Origin: Mucilaginibacter sp.
GTDB lineage: Bacteria; Bacteroidota; Bacteroidia; Sphingobacteriales; Sphingobacteriaceae
Reading direction: 5' to 3'
Assembly: GCF_028288225.1 (NCBI RefSeq)
Contig: NZ_JAQBOC010000064.1
Coordinates: forward strand, 1 to 40,022
Length of the DNA: 40,022 bases
Shown piece by piece: positions 8,069 to 17,900 of the stretch. Position numbers and translations under genes: made by a program. The first letter of the stretch is position 1. The number at the start of each line of letters is the position of its first letter. Under the pieces are notes generated by a model. The model worked only from the letters and a program-made list of their open reading frames with translations, ran no database searches and was not told the origin of the DNA.

Positions 8069-8103
8069 ATCAGCAGGAAAAGCTATCCCGTTCTCCTGCT
8101 GAT
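8069..8103. repeat. Perfect 10-bp inverted repeat between serine hydrolase and hydroxylase genes
   Basis: ATCAGCAGGA (8069-8078) and TCCTGCTGAT (8094-8103) form a perfect stem with a 15-base loop in the 91-base gap. On the minus strand the hairpin ends 20 bases before the hydroxylase ATG at 8048 and is followed by an A-rich leader rather than a T run, so it is not a standard terminator. It could stabilise or process the mRNA, or be a protein-binding palindrome. Confidence 0.55.
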
Positions 8104-8139
8104 GCTGCGTATGAGCATTTTATTAATTTACGCTGTTGT

Positions 8140-9414
8140 TTATGGAATACCTCCGTAATTTACCGGAACACCAAGCAGGGTGTTCATAATTTGCCAGCAC
8201 ATAAACAGCGGTGCGTCTGAGTTTATATTTGAGGTGATAAAAATTGAAATATCATGTCCTTCAACCATTGCCCCCACCGATGAATAGCCCGGGGTAAGGC
8301 CGCCATGCGTATATATTTTCAACGGTTTTGTTGTGCCCGGTAGCGCTGGCCTGTGTACAATTACCATGGCAAAGCCATAACCAGTTGGCGGGCAGCCAGG
8401 TTTTGTAGGATAATAGCCTTCAAGAACCCCGTTTTCAGAATAAGAGGTGAACATTTGCTTTTTATATTTTTCAGGAAAAAGCGTGTTATTATTCAGCGCC
8501 ACGGTCCATTTAATAAAATCAGCTCCCGTCATATAAATAGCGCCTGACGAAAAGGCGATATCGCTCATGTTTGTCCACGAGCCGTGCTGGTAGTGTGAAG
8601 CGATCGGGAGCCCGGTAGCAGGGTCATAAGTTTTGGTTATAGGCTGGTAACCCTCATTCAGATTTTTAACGATATCGCCGCCATTGGGATCCCCGCTAAA
8701 TTTTAAAAATCCGCTGTCGTCCATCTTCAAGGGCTTAAATATTTTGTCATCCAAAAGCTTTGCATAGGTAGATCCGTACAGTTTTTCCAAAACCGCCCCA
8801 AGAATATAGTAATTACCATCAGAGTAACTAAAGGCAGTGCCAGGCGTAGTCTGAAGTGGATATCCGCATTGATCCATGATAAACTCCTCATGCGACCTGA
8901 AGTTTTTACGGGCCACAGTGGTAATGAAATTTGGGAAATTATCATAGGACGGGATCGCTGACCTCATTGCGAGCAACTGGTGAATAGTTACAGAGCCAAA
9001 ACCAGAAGATGCTGACTTTGTATAAGGCAGGTATTTATATAAAGGACTATCCAGCGCTATTTTTCCTTCTGATTCGGCAATAAGAACAAGGGCTGCGCAA
9101 AACTGCTTGCTCATCGAGCCTATTTCAAACCGGGTGGAGGTGTCATTTTTTACGTTTAACTCCATGTTTGCCAGGCCGTAGGCCTTGTTATAAGTTGTTT
9201 TGTTTTTTTCGGCAAGGGTTACTACACCGCTAAAGTTACCTTGTTTAACATAGTGCTCAATTATTGAATCAATTATTTTATAAGTTGTGCGCACAGGTAT
9301 TTTTGCTTTTTTACGGGTCTGGGCCTGCAAAAATCCCGGCATTAGCATAATACACATTAAGGCTACCAGCAGCAGCCTTTTTGATGGTAATGATTTGTCT
9401 GGTTTAATTTTCAT
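8140..9414 (-). CDS. Exported class C beta-lactamase/PBP-type serine hydrolase
   Basis: This 424-residue protein has a signal peptide (basic start KPDKSLPSKR, hydrophobic core LLLVALMCIMLMPGFL, probable cleavage after LQA-Q near residue 31) and a beta-lactamase-fold serine hydrolase domain. Motif one is GSMSK with Ser100 and Lys103. Motif two is YSDGNY, where Tyr197 is kept but Asp stands where Asn is usual in YxN. Motif three is THGG near the C-terminus. Family members cleave D-amino-acid peptides, esters or lactams. It lies inside the cluster, 109 bp after the last NRPS and 91 bp before the hydroxylase. Possible roles are removal of a leader residue or acyl group outside the cytoplasm, self-protection by cleaving the product, or an unrelated cell-wall function. 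The SurE-type cyclases belong to the same fold but act in the cytoplasm, which the signal peptide argues against. Confidence 0.85.
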   Translation of the reverse strand: MKIKPDKSLPSKRLLLVALMCIMLMPGFLQAQTRKKAKIPVRTTYKIIDSIIEHYVKQGNFSGVVTLAEKNKTTYNKAYGLANMELNVKNDTSTRFEIGSMSKQFCAALVLIAESEGKIALDSPLYKYLPYTKSASSGFGSVTIHQLLAMRSAIPSYDNFPNFITTVARKNFRSHEEFIMDQCGYPLQTTPGTAFSYSDGNYYILGAVLEKLYGSTYAKLLDDKIFKPLKMDDSGFLKFSGDPNGGDIVKNLNEGYQPITKTYDPATGLPIASHYQHGSWTNMSDIAFSSGAIYMTGADFIKWTVALNNNTLFPEKYKKQMFTSYSENGVLEGYYPTKPGCPPTGYGFAMVIVHRPALPGTTKPLKIYTHGGLTPGYSSVGAMVEGHDISIFITSNINSDAPLFMCWQIMNTLLGVPVNYGGIP

Positions 9415-9523
9415 GATTTTTTATGGTTTAGGATTAGTTAAAATTTATTTTACTTAAATAATCAAATATGATGTTTAAGCTTACTATGGATAGCCTTTTA
9501 GTGGTTTGATGTTCATGATTGTT

Positions 9524-12500
9524 TTAATTTATGTAAATACTGGTTAGTTGATTGTTTATAATACGTGTAATAATACTGTCTGCCAGGCCTTTTACATCCG
9601 GCGATTTTAGCATCGAAAAATGATCACCATCCGTAGTGATAACATGAACCCGGTCTGAAAGCTTTTCCCATCCGCCTGTGTAACAGGCCTCTTGTGCACC
9701 TCCTGTGCTGTTTTCAGAAACCGCCGCCCTAAAAAGATGGACTTCGGCCTTAAGCTTTAAATCTTTTGGTTCATATACTGCTCCCAGGGTGGCTTTAAGA
9801 GTTTTTACAAGATCCCTGATCCTACCAGGTCTTTTATTTTCTTCAATGATGTTTGCTTTTTCAAGTACCAACTTTAAATGATCCAGTCTTTCATCTTCCG
9901 AAAGCCGTTCAAAAATATCCTTGCTTTTTGCTGGTGGGATTCCGTTCAAACCAGCAAATTCTAACAGCCAGCGGCTATCAGCCCAGTCTTTTCCGGCAAC
10001 ATGATTGTCAGGTGAAGGCGCCATACAATCCAGGATTCCCAGGAACGCTACTTCTTCCCCTGCTGATTCAAGCTGGTGAGCCATTTCATAGGCCACTAAT
10101 CCGCCAAAGGAATGCCCGCCTATAAAATAAGGCCCTGCCTTTTGAATCTTTTTAATTTCCCTGATATTCAGTTGGGCTATTGCTTCTATAATGTCCGATC
10201 CTTTGTTTTCCGGCAGTTCATCTACCTGTAGTGCATAAAAAGATAGTTTGTTCCTGAAACATCTGCCCAACTCGCTTAGCTGAAGCGCACTCCCACCCGC
10301 ACCCGGCACAAAAAATAAGGATTGCTTTGTATTGCCTTCACTAAATTTAACCAGTACTTTACCATTGTCATTATTTGCCTTTCCGTTTAAAAAAACAGCC
10401 TGGGATGATATGTCAGGATTACCAAACAGATCAACCAGCGTCATTTCACAATTGTAAGCTGTATTAATACGATTTATCAATTGAACGGCTAACAAGGAAT
10501 GTCCTCCTATATCGAAAAAGTTGTCGTAAATGCCCACCGGACTAACATTTAGTAGTGATTGCCAGATCAGCATTAGCTCCTGTTCATCCTTATTACCCGG
10601 GGCAACATAATTTGAAGCGCCCCTCACCATTATATTGGCAGCATTTTTTGTAAGGATAGCCCTGTCTGTCTTCCCGTTTGGCGTAAGCGGTAATGATTCC
10701 TTTAATTCGAAAAATGAAGGCACCATGTATTCGGGTAGGCTCCTCGTCAAAAAACTCTTAAGAACCGGAACAATTTTTTGCAGGAACTTCCCTTTCAACG
10801 GATAATTAGTATAAGCGCTTAATGGCTTAATGTTTTTATTGTTTTGACCCGGAGAATAAAAAGGAGGTATGCTATCATTACCGGGAATAAAATAAACATC
10901 AAAGGTTTCTTTATTTGAGGTGGAACAGCAAACTTCAATTTTGTATGGAATATCGGGCTGCAATTCATAAAAATCTTCCGGATACAAACTGTAAGTTTCT
11001 GCAGTATCCAACAGGTCAAAAAACGACATTCCGGGTTTGTTCTTTCCTGGCGAATGTAAAATATCCAGCGCTTTTAACTCTCTCTGAACACGGCTATTTT
11101 TAACGCCTTCAAGTATTAAGGGGATTCCCGTAAGCATGTGTAATAGTTGATAAGGGGCAGGCTTCTCAATATTCCAGTCAATTTTTTCTGTAATTATTAC
11201 TTTAGCCTTTCCCTCTTTTTCAAGGATCACATCATACCTGAACTTATTAAGCTCATTGTTGTAACGCCCCTTTTTCCACAAAGCTTTCACACCGCTTATA
11301 CCCGGAACACAGGCAGGCAATGCGTTAAAAAACTGCGGGTTTACCAACAATTCTTCCTCCTGCTGTACGTTCACGATAATCCTTTGCAGCAATTTCGCAG
11401 GGTCAGTATCCTTATTACTTTTAAATAATTCTACAGATGTGCGGAATACTTCAATAAGCTGTTCGTTCCGCACATCGCCTATAAAGAAATGACCACCAGG
11501 CTTTAACAAATCCACCCCGTTTTTTAACACCTGTAATAAGTACTCCTGATCCGGAAAATACTGAACAACTGAATTCAGGATTATCATGTCAAACCTTCGT
11601 TCAGTAACGGATGTTATTTCTATCGCATCACATTGCTGTAATTCAACGTTATTAAAATCTTTTTGCCTTAATACGGGCTTAAGCAGCTCGATTGCATTGG
11701 CGGAAAAGTCGGTACCGAGATAATATTCACAATCGGGAGCTATCCGAAATAACAGCAGACCAGAGCCACAACCAATTTCGAGCACATTTTGGGGTTTGTA
11801 ACCTTTAATGCATTCAACCGTATCATCTACCCATTGCCGCATTTCATCTTCTGGAATAGGCAAGCCTGTATAACTGCTGTTCCACCCTGAAATATTAAAT
11901 GTAGCGTCAGCAGGTTTTGGTACATTCCCGCTATAAGAATCGTCGAAGATCTCGCGCCAATGGTTTACCTGCTCTTCCAAGATACCGCTCCCGCCGTTTG
12001 TGTTTATTTCACTTTCCCAACTATCTTCAGGACATACATAGGTAAAAAGTCTTTTTTCTCCATTGCTGTCTTCATTTATTACCACAGCTGCGTCTTTTAC
12101 CAAGGGGTGTGAGCGGAGCACTGATTCTATTTCACCAGGTTCTATACGGAAGCCCCTTATTTTTACCTGCTCATCTATCCTGCCTAAAAATTCAATCTCT
12201 CCATTTGGGAGAAACCTCGCCCTGTCGCCCGAACGATATAACCGCACAAGCGATCTCTTATCAATGTTAAGCAGCTTGAATTTCTCTTTATTTAGTTCAG
12301 GCCTGTTATGATAACCAATTGCTAATCCCCGTCCACCTATATATAGTTCCCCGGGGATCCCAACAGGACTAATATTGCCATTGTCATCAAGAATGTAAAC
12401 TAAAATATTACCAATTGGCCGCCCTATGGTAATCTGTTCATTATTCGGATTGCAAATTGCGATGGAAGTACAAACAGTAGACTCAGTTGGGCCATAAGCA

Positions 12501-14944
12501 TTGAAGAAATCCCTTCCAACTGCCCATTTTCTCATCAGGTCGATGCTGCATGCCTCGCCAGCCACTATTAAGCCGGTTAATTGTGGAAGTGGTTCATAAG
12601 GCAGCATAGCCAAAAAACCGGGGATAAGGGTAACGTGTGTAATACCTTCATCTGCCAGCAGCCTGTTAAACTGCGGCATGGGCACTAGGGTGTCTTTACT
12701 AGTCATTACCAGGCATCCGCCACATGCCAGCGCCATAAAATATTCACTGATAGAAGCATCGAAACCAGGCGAGGCAAATTGTAAAACCCTGCTCCGGGCC
12801 GTTACCTTGAAAATACTGATCTGCTGCTGCACCATATTCAACAAACCGCTATGGGACAGGACTACCCCTTTAGGCAAACCGGTTGATCCTGATGTATAGA
12901 TCATATAAGCAGCGGCATCCGGGCTGATCTTAATGTCCGGTTTTGCAAAACTGCAATTGTCAATATCTGCAGCTTCTGCATCTGCGGTAATAATTTCGAG
13001 TTCCTTACCTAAACTGATCCCTGCGAACCTGGAATGTGTGATGACCATAGTGATCCCCGAATCTTCAATAATAAAGTTCAGTCGTTCCTGCGGATAGTCG
13101 GGATCAAGCGGCACATAGCATCCGCCAACTTTAAGAACAGCCAATAGCCCGGTGATCTGAACTGCAGACCTACCAGCCATTACCCCCACTTTTTCGTTTA
13201 CTTTCAGTCCTTTTCCTGTTAAATAACTGGCAAGTTTATTAGCCCTGGTAAAAAGCTCATAGTAACTTATATCTTCCCCCTCACAGCGTAAGGCTGTTGC
13301 ATTGGGGGTTTGCTTTACCTGCCCGTCAAAAGCATCCAGAATTGTTTGGCTTGTAACATCATCAGTAATAACCCCGCTGAATGTTTCAAGGATCAGTTGC
13401 TTTTCGTCCGCGTCTAAAATACTGATATCTGCTAGCCTGCTTAGCGGAGATTGTAAAACCCCGGTTAATAAGCAGCGATAATGATTGATAAAACGAAGAA
13501 TAGTATCCCTGTCAAAAATATCAGAATTATATTCTATGGCCCCCGCAATCCCGTTAGCCGATTCTCCGGCAAAAAAAGTAATATCATACTTTGATGTACC
13601 GCTATGTGTGTTCAGGTCGCTTATTTTAAGTCCTGGCAAATCAAGGCTATCATTTCCGGTATTTTGCAATGCAAAAGCCACCTGGAATAAAGGACTATGA
13701 CTTAGCGCTCTTTCCGGCTTTATTTCTTCTACCAGTTTTTCAAAAGGAAGATCCTGGTGATCAAATGCATCAAGGGAAAGCTGTCGTACCTCATTTAATA
13801 ATTCGGCAAACGTAAGCCCGGGGGTTACCTTTATCCTGAACACGAGTGAGTTTACAAAAAAGCCAATGAGGTTTTCAATTTCCTTACGGTTCCTGTTGGC
13901 TATAACACTGCCAATAACAATATCATCCTGACCTGACCAGCGGGATAATAAAACAGCATAAACACTAATGAGCACCATAAAAGGTGTTACACTATATTGC
14001 CTGCACAAGTCCTTTACGCCATTTGCTGCTTCAGCCCCGAAGGAATATTTTTCCAAAGCTCCATTAAAAGATTGTACAGCAGGACGCGGCCTGTCGGTTT
14101 GTAATGAAATTAGTGTGGGAATACCATCCAGCTGTTTTTTCCAAAAAGTCAGCAGCCTATTGAGTGTTGCCCCAGAGAGCCATTTTTTTTGCCATAAGGC
14201 AAAATCAGCAAACTGAATTGGGAGCGCAGGCATTTCCGGCCTACTATTATTAACATAGGCCGAATAGATAGCCGCCAGCTCTTTGATAAAAACATCAATT
14301 GACCAACCATCGGATATAATATGATGAAGCGTAAGCAGAAAGGCACGTTTTTCTTTGCTAAGCCTAATCAATTTGTAGCGGATCAGCGGATCGGATGAAA
14401 TATCAAATGGCTTACGAGCCTCATCATTCATTATTTTGTTCAACGCAGCTTCCTGCGAATCGTTTTCAAGATATTGAATGTCTGTAAGTTCTTCCTCAAG
14501 GATGAGCTGAGGCTGGACGTGCTGAAAAACGTCGTCCCCTACCTTGATGAACGATGTGCGGAGCACTTCGTGCCGTTTTATAATGAGGTTAAGACTTTCA
14601 ACAAATAACTTTTCGTTCAACTTGCCTTTAAGCAGCAATGCAGCAGGCATATTATAAGTAATGCCATCTTTACCCTCCAGTTGATTAAGGTACCACAAAC
14701 GGCGTTGTGAAAATGAAAGCGGAAGATTGGTATTTGACCGTTGGCCAGCCAACAAAACATGCACAGGCTTATTGGAAGCTGCCTTGATGATTTCAAGGAT
14801 CTGGTCTTTGGCTTTGCTTATTTCCGTGCGAATTTCAACAGGTAACGTTCCCTTAGGGGCCGAGAGTTTTAACAAACCTTCTTCCTCCCAAAGCTTTACG
14901 CCCCGTTTTTCTAAATCAATAATTAAATCTGCTGCCTTATTCAT
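9524..14944 (-). CDS. NRPS, terminal module: docking-C-A-(N-MT)-PCP-TE
   Basis: This 1806-residue final synthetase has these domains in order. Residues 1-55 look like a TubC-type N-terminal docking domain (LIIDLEKRGVKLWEEEGLLK). A condensation domain of the LCL type follows (about 70-500; FSQRRLWYL, HHIISDGWS near 210). The adenylation domain has YTSGSTGLPKG near 685 and code residues read by hand as D-A-S-T-I-A-A-V-C, a Phe/Tyr-type pocket. A SAM methyltransferase (VLEIGCGSGLL near 1055; about 985-1380) is inserted between A8 and A10, as in N-methylating modules. The A-domain tail is LPLTPNGKTDR near 1421. The carrier is GGHSLLAVQ near 1481. The thioesterase has GGHSFGG near 1611, the Asp in LGILDC and the His in GDHFSM. 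The expected residue is N-methyl-Phe or N-methyl-Tyr, with release by cyclisation or hydrolysis. It lies 14 bp after the previous NRPS gene. Confidence 0.95.
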   Translation of the reverse strand: MNKAADLIIDLEKRGVKLWEEEGLLKLSAPKGTLPVEIRTEISKAKDQILEIIKAASNKPVHVLLAGQRSNTNLPLSFSQRRLWYLNQLEGKDGITYNMPAALLLKGKLNEKLFVESLNLIIKRHEVLRTSFIKVGDDVFQHVQPQLILEEELTDIQYLENDSQEAALNKIMNDEARKPFDISSDPLIRYKLIRLSKEKRAFLLTLHHIISDGWSIDVFIKELAAIYSAYVNNSRPEMPALPIQFADFALWQKKWLSGATLNRLLTFWKKQLDGIPTLISLQTDRPRPAVQSFNGALEKYSFGAEAANGVKDLCRQYSVTPFMVLISVYAVLLSRWSGQDDIVIGSVIANRNRKEIENLIGFFVNSLVFRIKVTPGLTFAELLNEVRQLSLDAFDHQDLPFEKLVEEIKPERALSHSPLFQVAFALQNTGNDSLDLPGLKISDLNTHSGTSKYDITFFAGESANGIAGAIEYNSDIFDRDTILRFINHYRCLLTGVLQSPLSRLADISILDADEKQLILETFSGVITDDVTSQTILDAFDGQVKQTPNATALRCEGEDISYYELFTRANKLASYLTGKGLKVNEKVGVMAGRSAVQITGLLAVLKVGGCYVPLDPDYPQERLNFIIEDSGITMVITHSRFAGISLGKELEIITADAEAADIDNCSFAKPDIKISPDAAAYMIYTSGSTGLPKGVVLSHSGLLNMVQQQISIFKVTARSRVLQFASPGFDASISEYFMALACGGCLVMTSKDTLVPMPQFNRLLADEGITHVTLIPGFLAMLPYEPLPQLTGLIVAGEACSIDLMRKWAVGRDFFNAYGPTESTVCTSIAICNPNNEQITIGRPIGNILVYILDDNGNISPVGIPGELYIGGRGLAIGYHNRPELNKEKFKLLNIDKRSLVRLYRSGDRARFLPNGEIEFLGRIDEQVKIRGFRIEPGEIESVLRSHPLVKDAAVVINEDSNGEKRLFTYVCPEDSWESEINTNGGSGILEEQVNHWREIFDDSYSGNVPKPADATFNISGWNSSYTGLPIPEDEMRQWVDDTVECIKGYKPQNVLEIGCGSGLLLFRIAPDCEYYLGTDFSANAIELLKPVLRQKDFNNVELQQCDAIEITSVTERRFDMIILNSVVQYFPDQEYLLQVLKNGVDLLKPGGHFFIGDVRNEQLIEVFRTSVELFKSNKDTDPAKLLQRIIVNVQQEEELLVNPQFFNALPACVPGISGVKALWKKGRYNNELNKFRYDVILEKEGKAKVIITEKIDWNIEKPAPYQLLHMLTGIPLILEGVKNSRVQRELKALDILHSPGKNKPGMSFFDLLDTAETYSLYPEDFYELQPDIPYKIEVCCSTSNKETFDVYFIPGNDSIPPFYSPGQNNKNIKPLSAYTNYPLKGKFLQKIVPVLKSFLTRSLPEYMVPSFFELKESLPLTPNGKTDRAILTKNAANIMVRGASNYVAPGNKDEQELMLIWQSLLNVSPVGIYDNFFDIGGHSLLAVQLINRINTAYNCEMTLVDLFGNPDISSQAVFLNGKANNDNGKVLVKFSEGNTKQSLFFVPGAGGSALQLSELGRCFRNKLSFYALQVDELPENKGSDIIEAIAQLNIREIKKIQKAGPYFIGGHSFGGLVAYEMAHQLESAGEEVAFLGILDCMAPSPDNHVAGKDWADSRWLLEFAGLNGIPPAKSKDIFERLSEDERLDHLKLVLEKANIIEENKRPGRIRDLVKTLKATLGAVYEPKDLKLKAEVHLFRAAVSENSTGGAQEACYTGGWEKLSDRVHVITTDGDHFSMLKSPDVKGLADSIITRIINNQLTSIYIN

Positions 14945-14958
14945 TATTTTATTAAAAT

Positions 14959-17900
14959 TTAAAATTCAAACACTTCATTGTCATCGTCTGATACTGTTTG
15001 CGCTTGCTCAGCCTCGCTGATAAATTGCTGCATGGCTATAGTAAAACTTTCAATATCCGGATGATCAAACAGCATTTTTAGCGGAACCTCCAATTCAAAC
15101 CCGGTCCTCACCCTTGATATGCATTGTGTTGCCAAAAGTGAGTGCCCTCCGAGCATAAAAAAGTTATCTTTAATACTTATTTGCGGTATGCCAAGCACTG
15201 CGGCCCATATTTCATGAATTTTTTCCTGCAGTTGGTTAACCGGGGCTACATAATTTTCATCCGCTATTAAAACCCGTCCTTTATAATTGTTTTTCAGTGC
15301 TTTGCGGTCAGTTTTTCCATTTGGGGTAAGTGGAAACTTATCAAGCGGGATAAATGCCGACGGGATCATATACACAGGTAACCGGGTCTGCAAAACTTCC
15401 CTTATTGCTGCTGCAGAAATATTTTCCGCATTTTCTGCTATTATAAATGCCAGCAGGCAATCATTATCCTGATGATCCTTTCCTGCTATTACTACAACAT
15501 CCTTAACCCCGGCTATTTCTTTAATTACCGATTCCACTTCACCTGTTTCGATCCTGAAACCGCGTATTTTAACCTGCTGGTCTATGCGTCCCAAAAAGGA
15601 TATTTTTCCTTCGTTTGTCCATTTAGCAAGGTCACCGGTTTTGTAAATACGGCTTCCCTGCTGTTTTGAAAATGGGTCGGGAATAAATTTTTCATCAGTT
15701 AATTCGGGCAATCCTAAATAGCCTTTTGCTACACCATCCCCGCCTATATACAATTCGCCTGCTACACCTGCCGGTACGGGCTTGCGCGCTTCGTCAAGTA
15801 TATAGAAAGCCGTATTGGCAATTGGCCCGCCAATTAAAGCGTAACCATTGGATGAAAGATGTTGCTGCGGATCAATATTCAACACAGCCGACCAGATGGT
15901 AGTTTCGGTTGGCCCATACATATTCCACAATGACTTATTGCATCTCGCCAGTTCGGCAGCCAGTTCATTAGGCAAAGCCTCGCCTCCGCATAATACTTTT
16001 AAAATACCCGAACCGTTCCAGCCGTTATTCAGGAGCATTAGCCAGGTTGCTGGGGTAGCCTGCATTATGGTAGGTTTAACCTGGTTCATACAAGCCATCA
16101 ACTTTTCCGGATCGGCAGAAACCTCTTCAGGAAGTAAAGCCACCGTTGCACCACTTGTTAAAGGGAGAAATATTTCGAGCCCGGCAATATCAAAAGATAT
16201 GGTTGTTACCGCAAGCAGTATATCCTGCGCTGTAATACCGGGCTGTATTTTCATTGATGCCAGGAAATTCCCCAATGCGCCATGGTTTATTTGCACCCCT
16301 TTTGGTTTACCGGTTGAGCCCGAAGTATAAATAATATAGGCCAGGTCGTTGGGTTTGATGGTGATATTCGGTTCATCAGCTTTTTCCTTTGTAAGGAGAG
16401 GCTTAATTTCTTCTGTCATCAGCATTTGCACTTTTTTTCCCTGCCACATGTTTTTGTACTTCTGTTCAGTAAGCAGCATGACAGCACCTGAATTATCAAG
16501 CATATAATGCAACCTGTCAACAGGGAATTTGGGGTCTAAAGGCAAGTAAGCCGCGCCTGTTTTAAGTATGGCAAGCAGGCTGATCATCATTTCCGGAGAA
16601 CGGTCTAAACACAAAGCGGCGAGGCCACCGGGCTTTAGTCCGCAATTCAACAACAAATTAGCCAGTTGATTAGCCCGAAGGTTTATTTCGCCATAACTAT
16701 AGTTTTCTCGTTCAAAAAGCAACGCTGTAGCTTCTGGATGATCGAGAACCTGTTTGTTAAACTCTTCCAAAACAAGCTTTACATGACTTACAACCGGGGC
16801 TTGTGCGTTAAAGGTATTCAAAACAAACGCTGTTTCCTCTTCACCTATAAGCGATATTTCTCCTAAAGTTTGATCTGCATCCGCAGAAAAACCATTTAAG
16901 ATATTTAACAGATGACGCAGTACCCTGCTAATAGTTTCTTTTTCAAACCTTGAAGAATCATAGCTGATTCGGAAACCGAGGCTCTCTCCCGGAACTACCA
17001 TTAACGTAACCGGATAGTGTGTTTGTTCAGAAAACTTTGCCGAACTGATAGTTAATCCTTTAATCCCATCATCAACCGATTTATCAACTGGATAATTTTC
17101 AAATATGATTAACGATTCAAATAACTGCTGGCTGCCGTCCATTCCGGAATATTCACGTATTTTGGTTAGCGAGGTATAAGAATAATTATCCCGTTCCAGC
17201 TGTTTTAACTGAATATTCTGTAACCATTCGCCTAACTTGCTATCATTGTTTACACTGATCCGAACCGGTACTGAGTTGATGAACAAGCCCACCATTTTTT
17301 CAACCCCTTCCAGTTCCGGCGGCCTGCCCGAAACAACAACACCAAATACCACATCATCAGTACCTGCATATTTGCTTATTAACAATGACCATGCAGCGTG
17401 AATAAGAATATTTAAGGTAACCCCTGCATTTTGTGCAAACTGTTTCAGGCGATTTTCCAATTCAGCCCCCAGTTCTGTTGCACAATCCTGCATTTTGCCG
17501 GCGTGGCCCGAAGACTGATGCTGATCAATACCCAACGGGGTTGGATGATGAAGTCCTGTTAAATAATTAGCCCACCATTCTTTTGCTGCTCCCTCATCCT
17601 GTTTGCCAAGCCATTTTATAAAATTAGCATAAGGGGTTACCGGGACAACCTGTAGGTCTTTATCAGCCATTAAGGCTTCATAATTGTCAAATACCTCTCT
17701 GATGATAATTGGCAGGCACCAGCCGTCCATCAGTATATGATGATGTGTCCAACAAAAAAACCATTGGTCATTATGTACATTAGTTAATGTTAACCGCATA
17801 AGCGGCGCCTTTGAAAACGAAAATGACTGATTGAGATCATCCTCAAGAAATTGCTCAATAGCTGCTTTGCCTTCGGCATCGTTTTCACAATTCCATGTGT

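Noticed and set aside
9415..9523. Possible internal promoter with CATATTTG before the serine hydrolase
   Set aside because: The -7 element has one mismatch and no TTTG lies 19-21 bases upstream, so it is too weak to report.
15848..16330. 160-codon plus-strand frame inside the large NRPS gene
   Set aside because: It is antisense to the glycine-type A domain, and its composition is that of a shadow frame of conserved A-domain motifs. The same holds for the other long antisense frames within 9524-40022 (for example 29206-29622, 34911-35276, 35965-36375).
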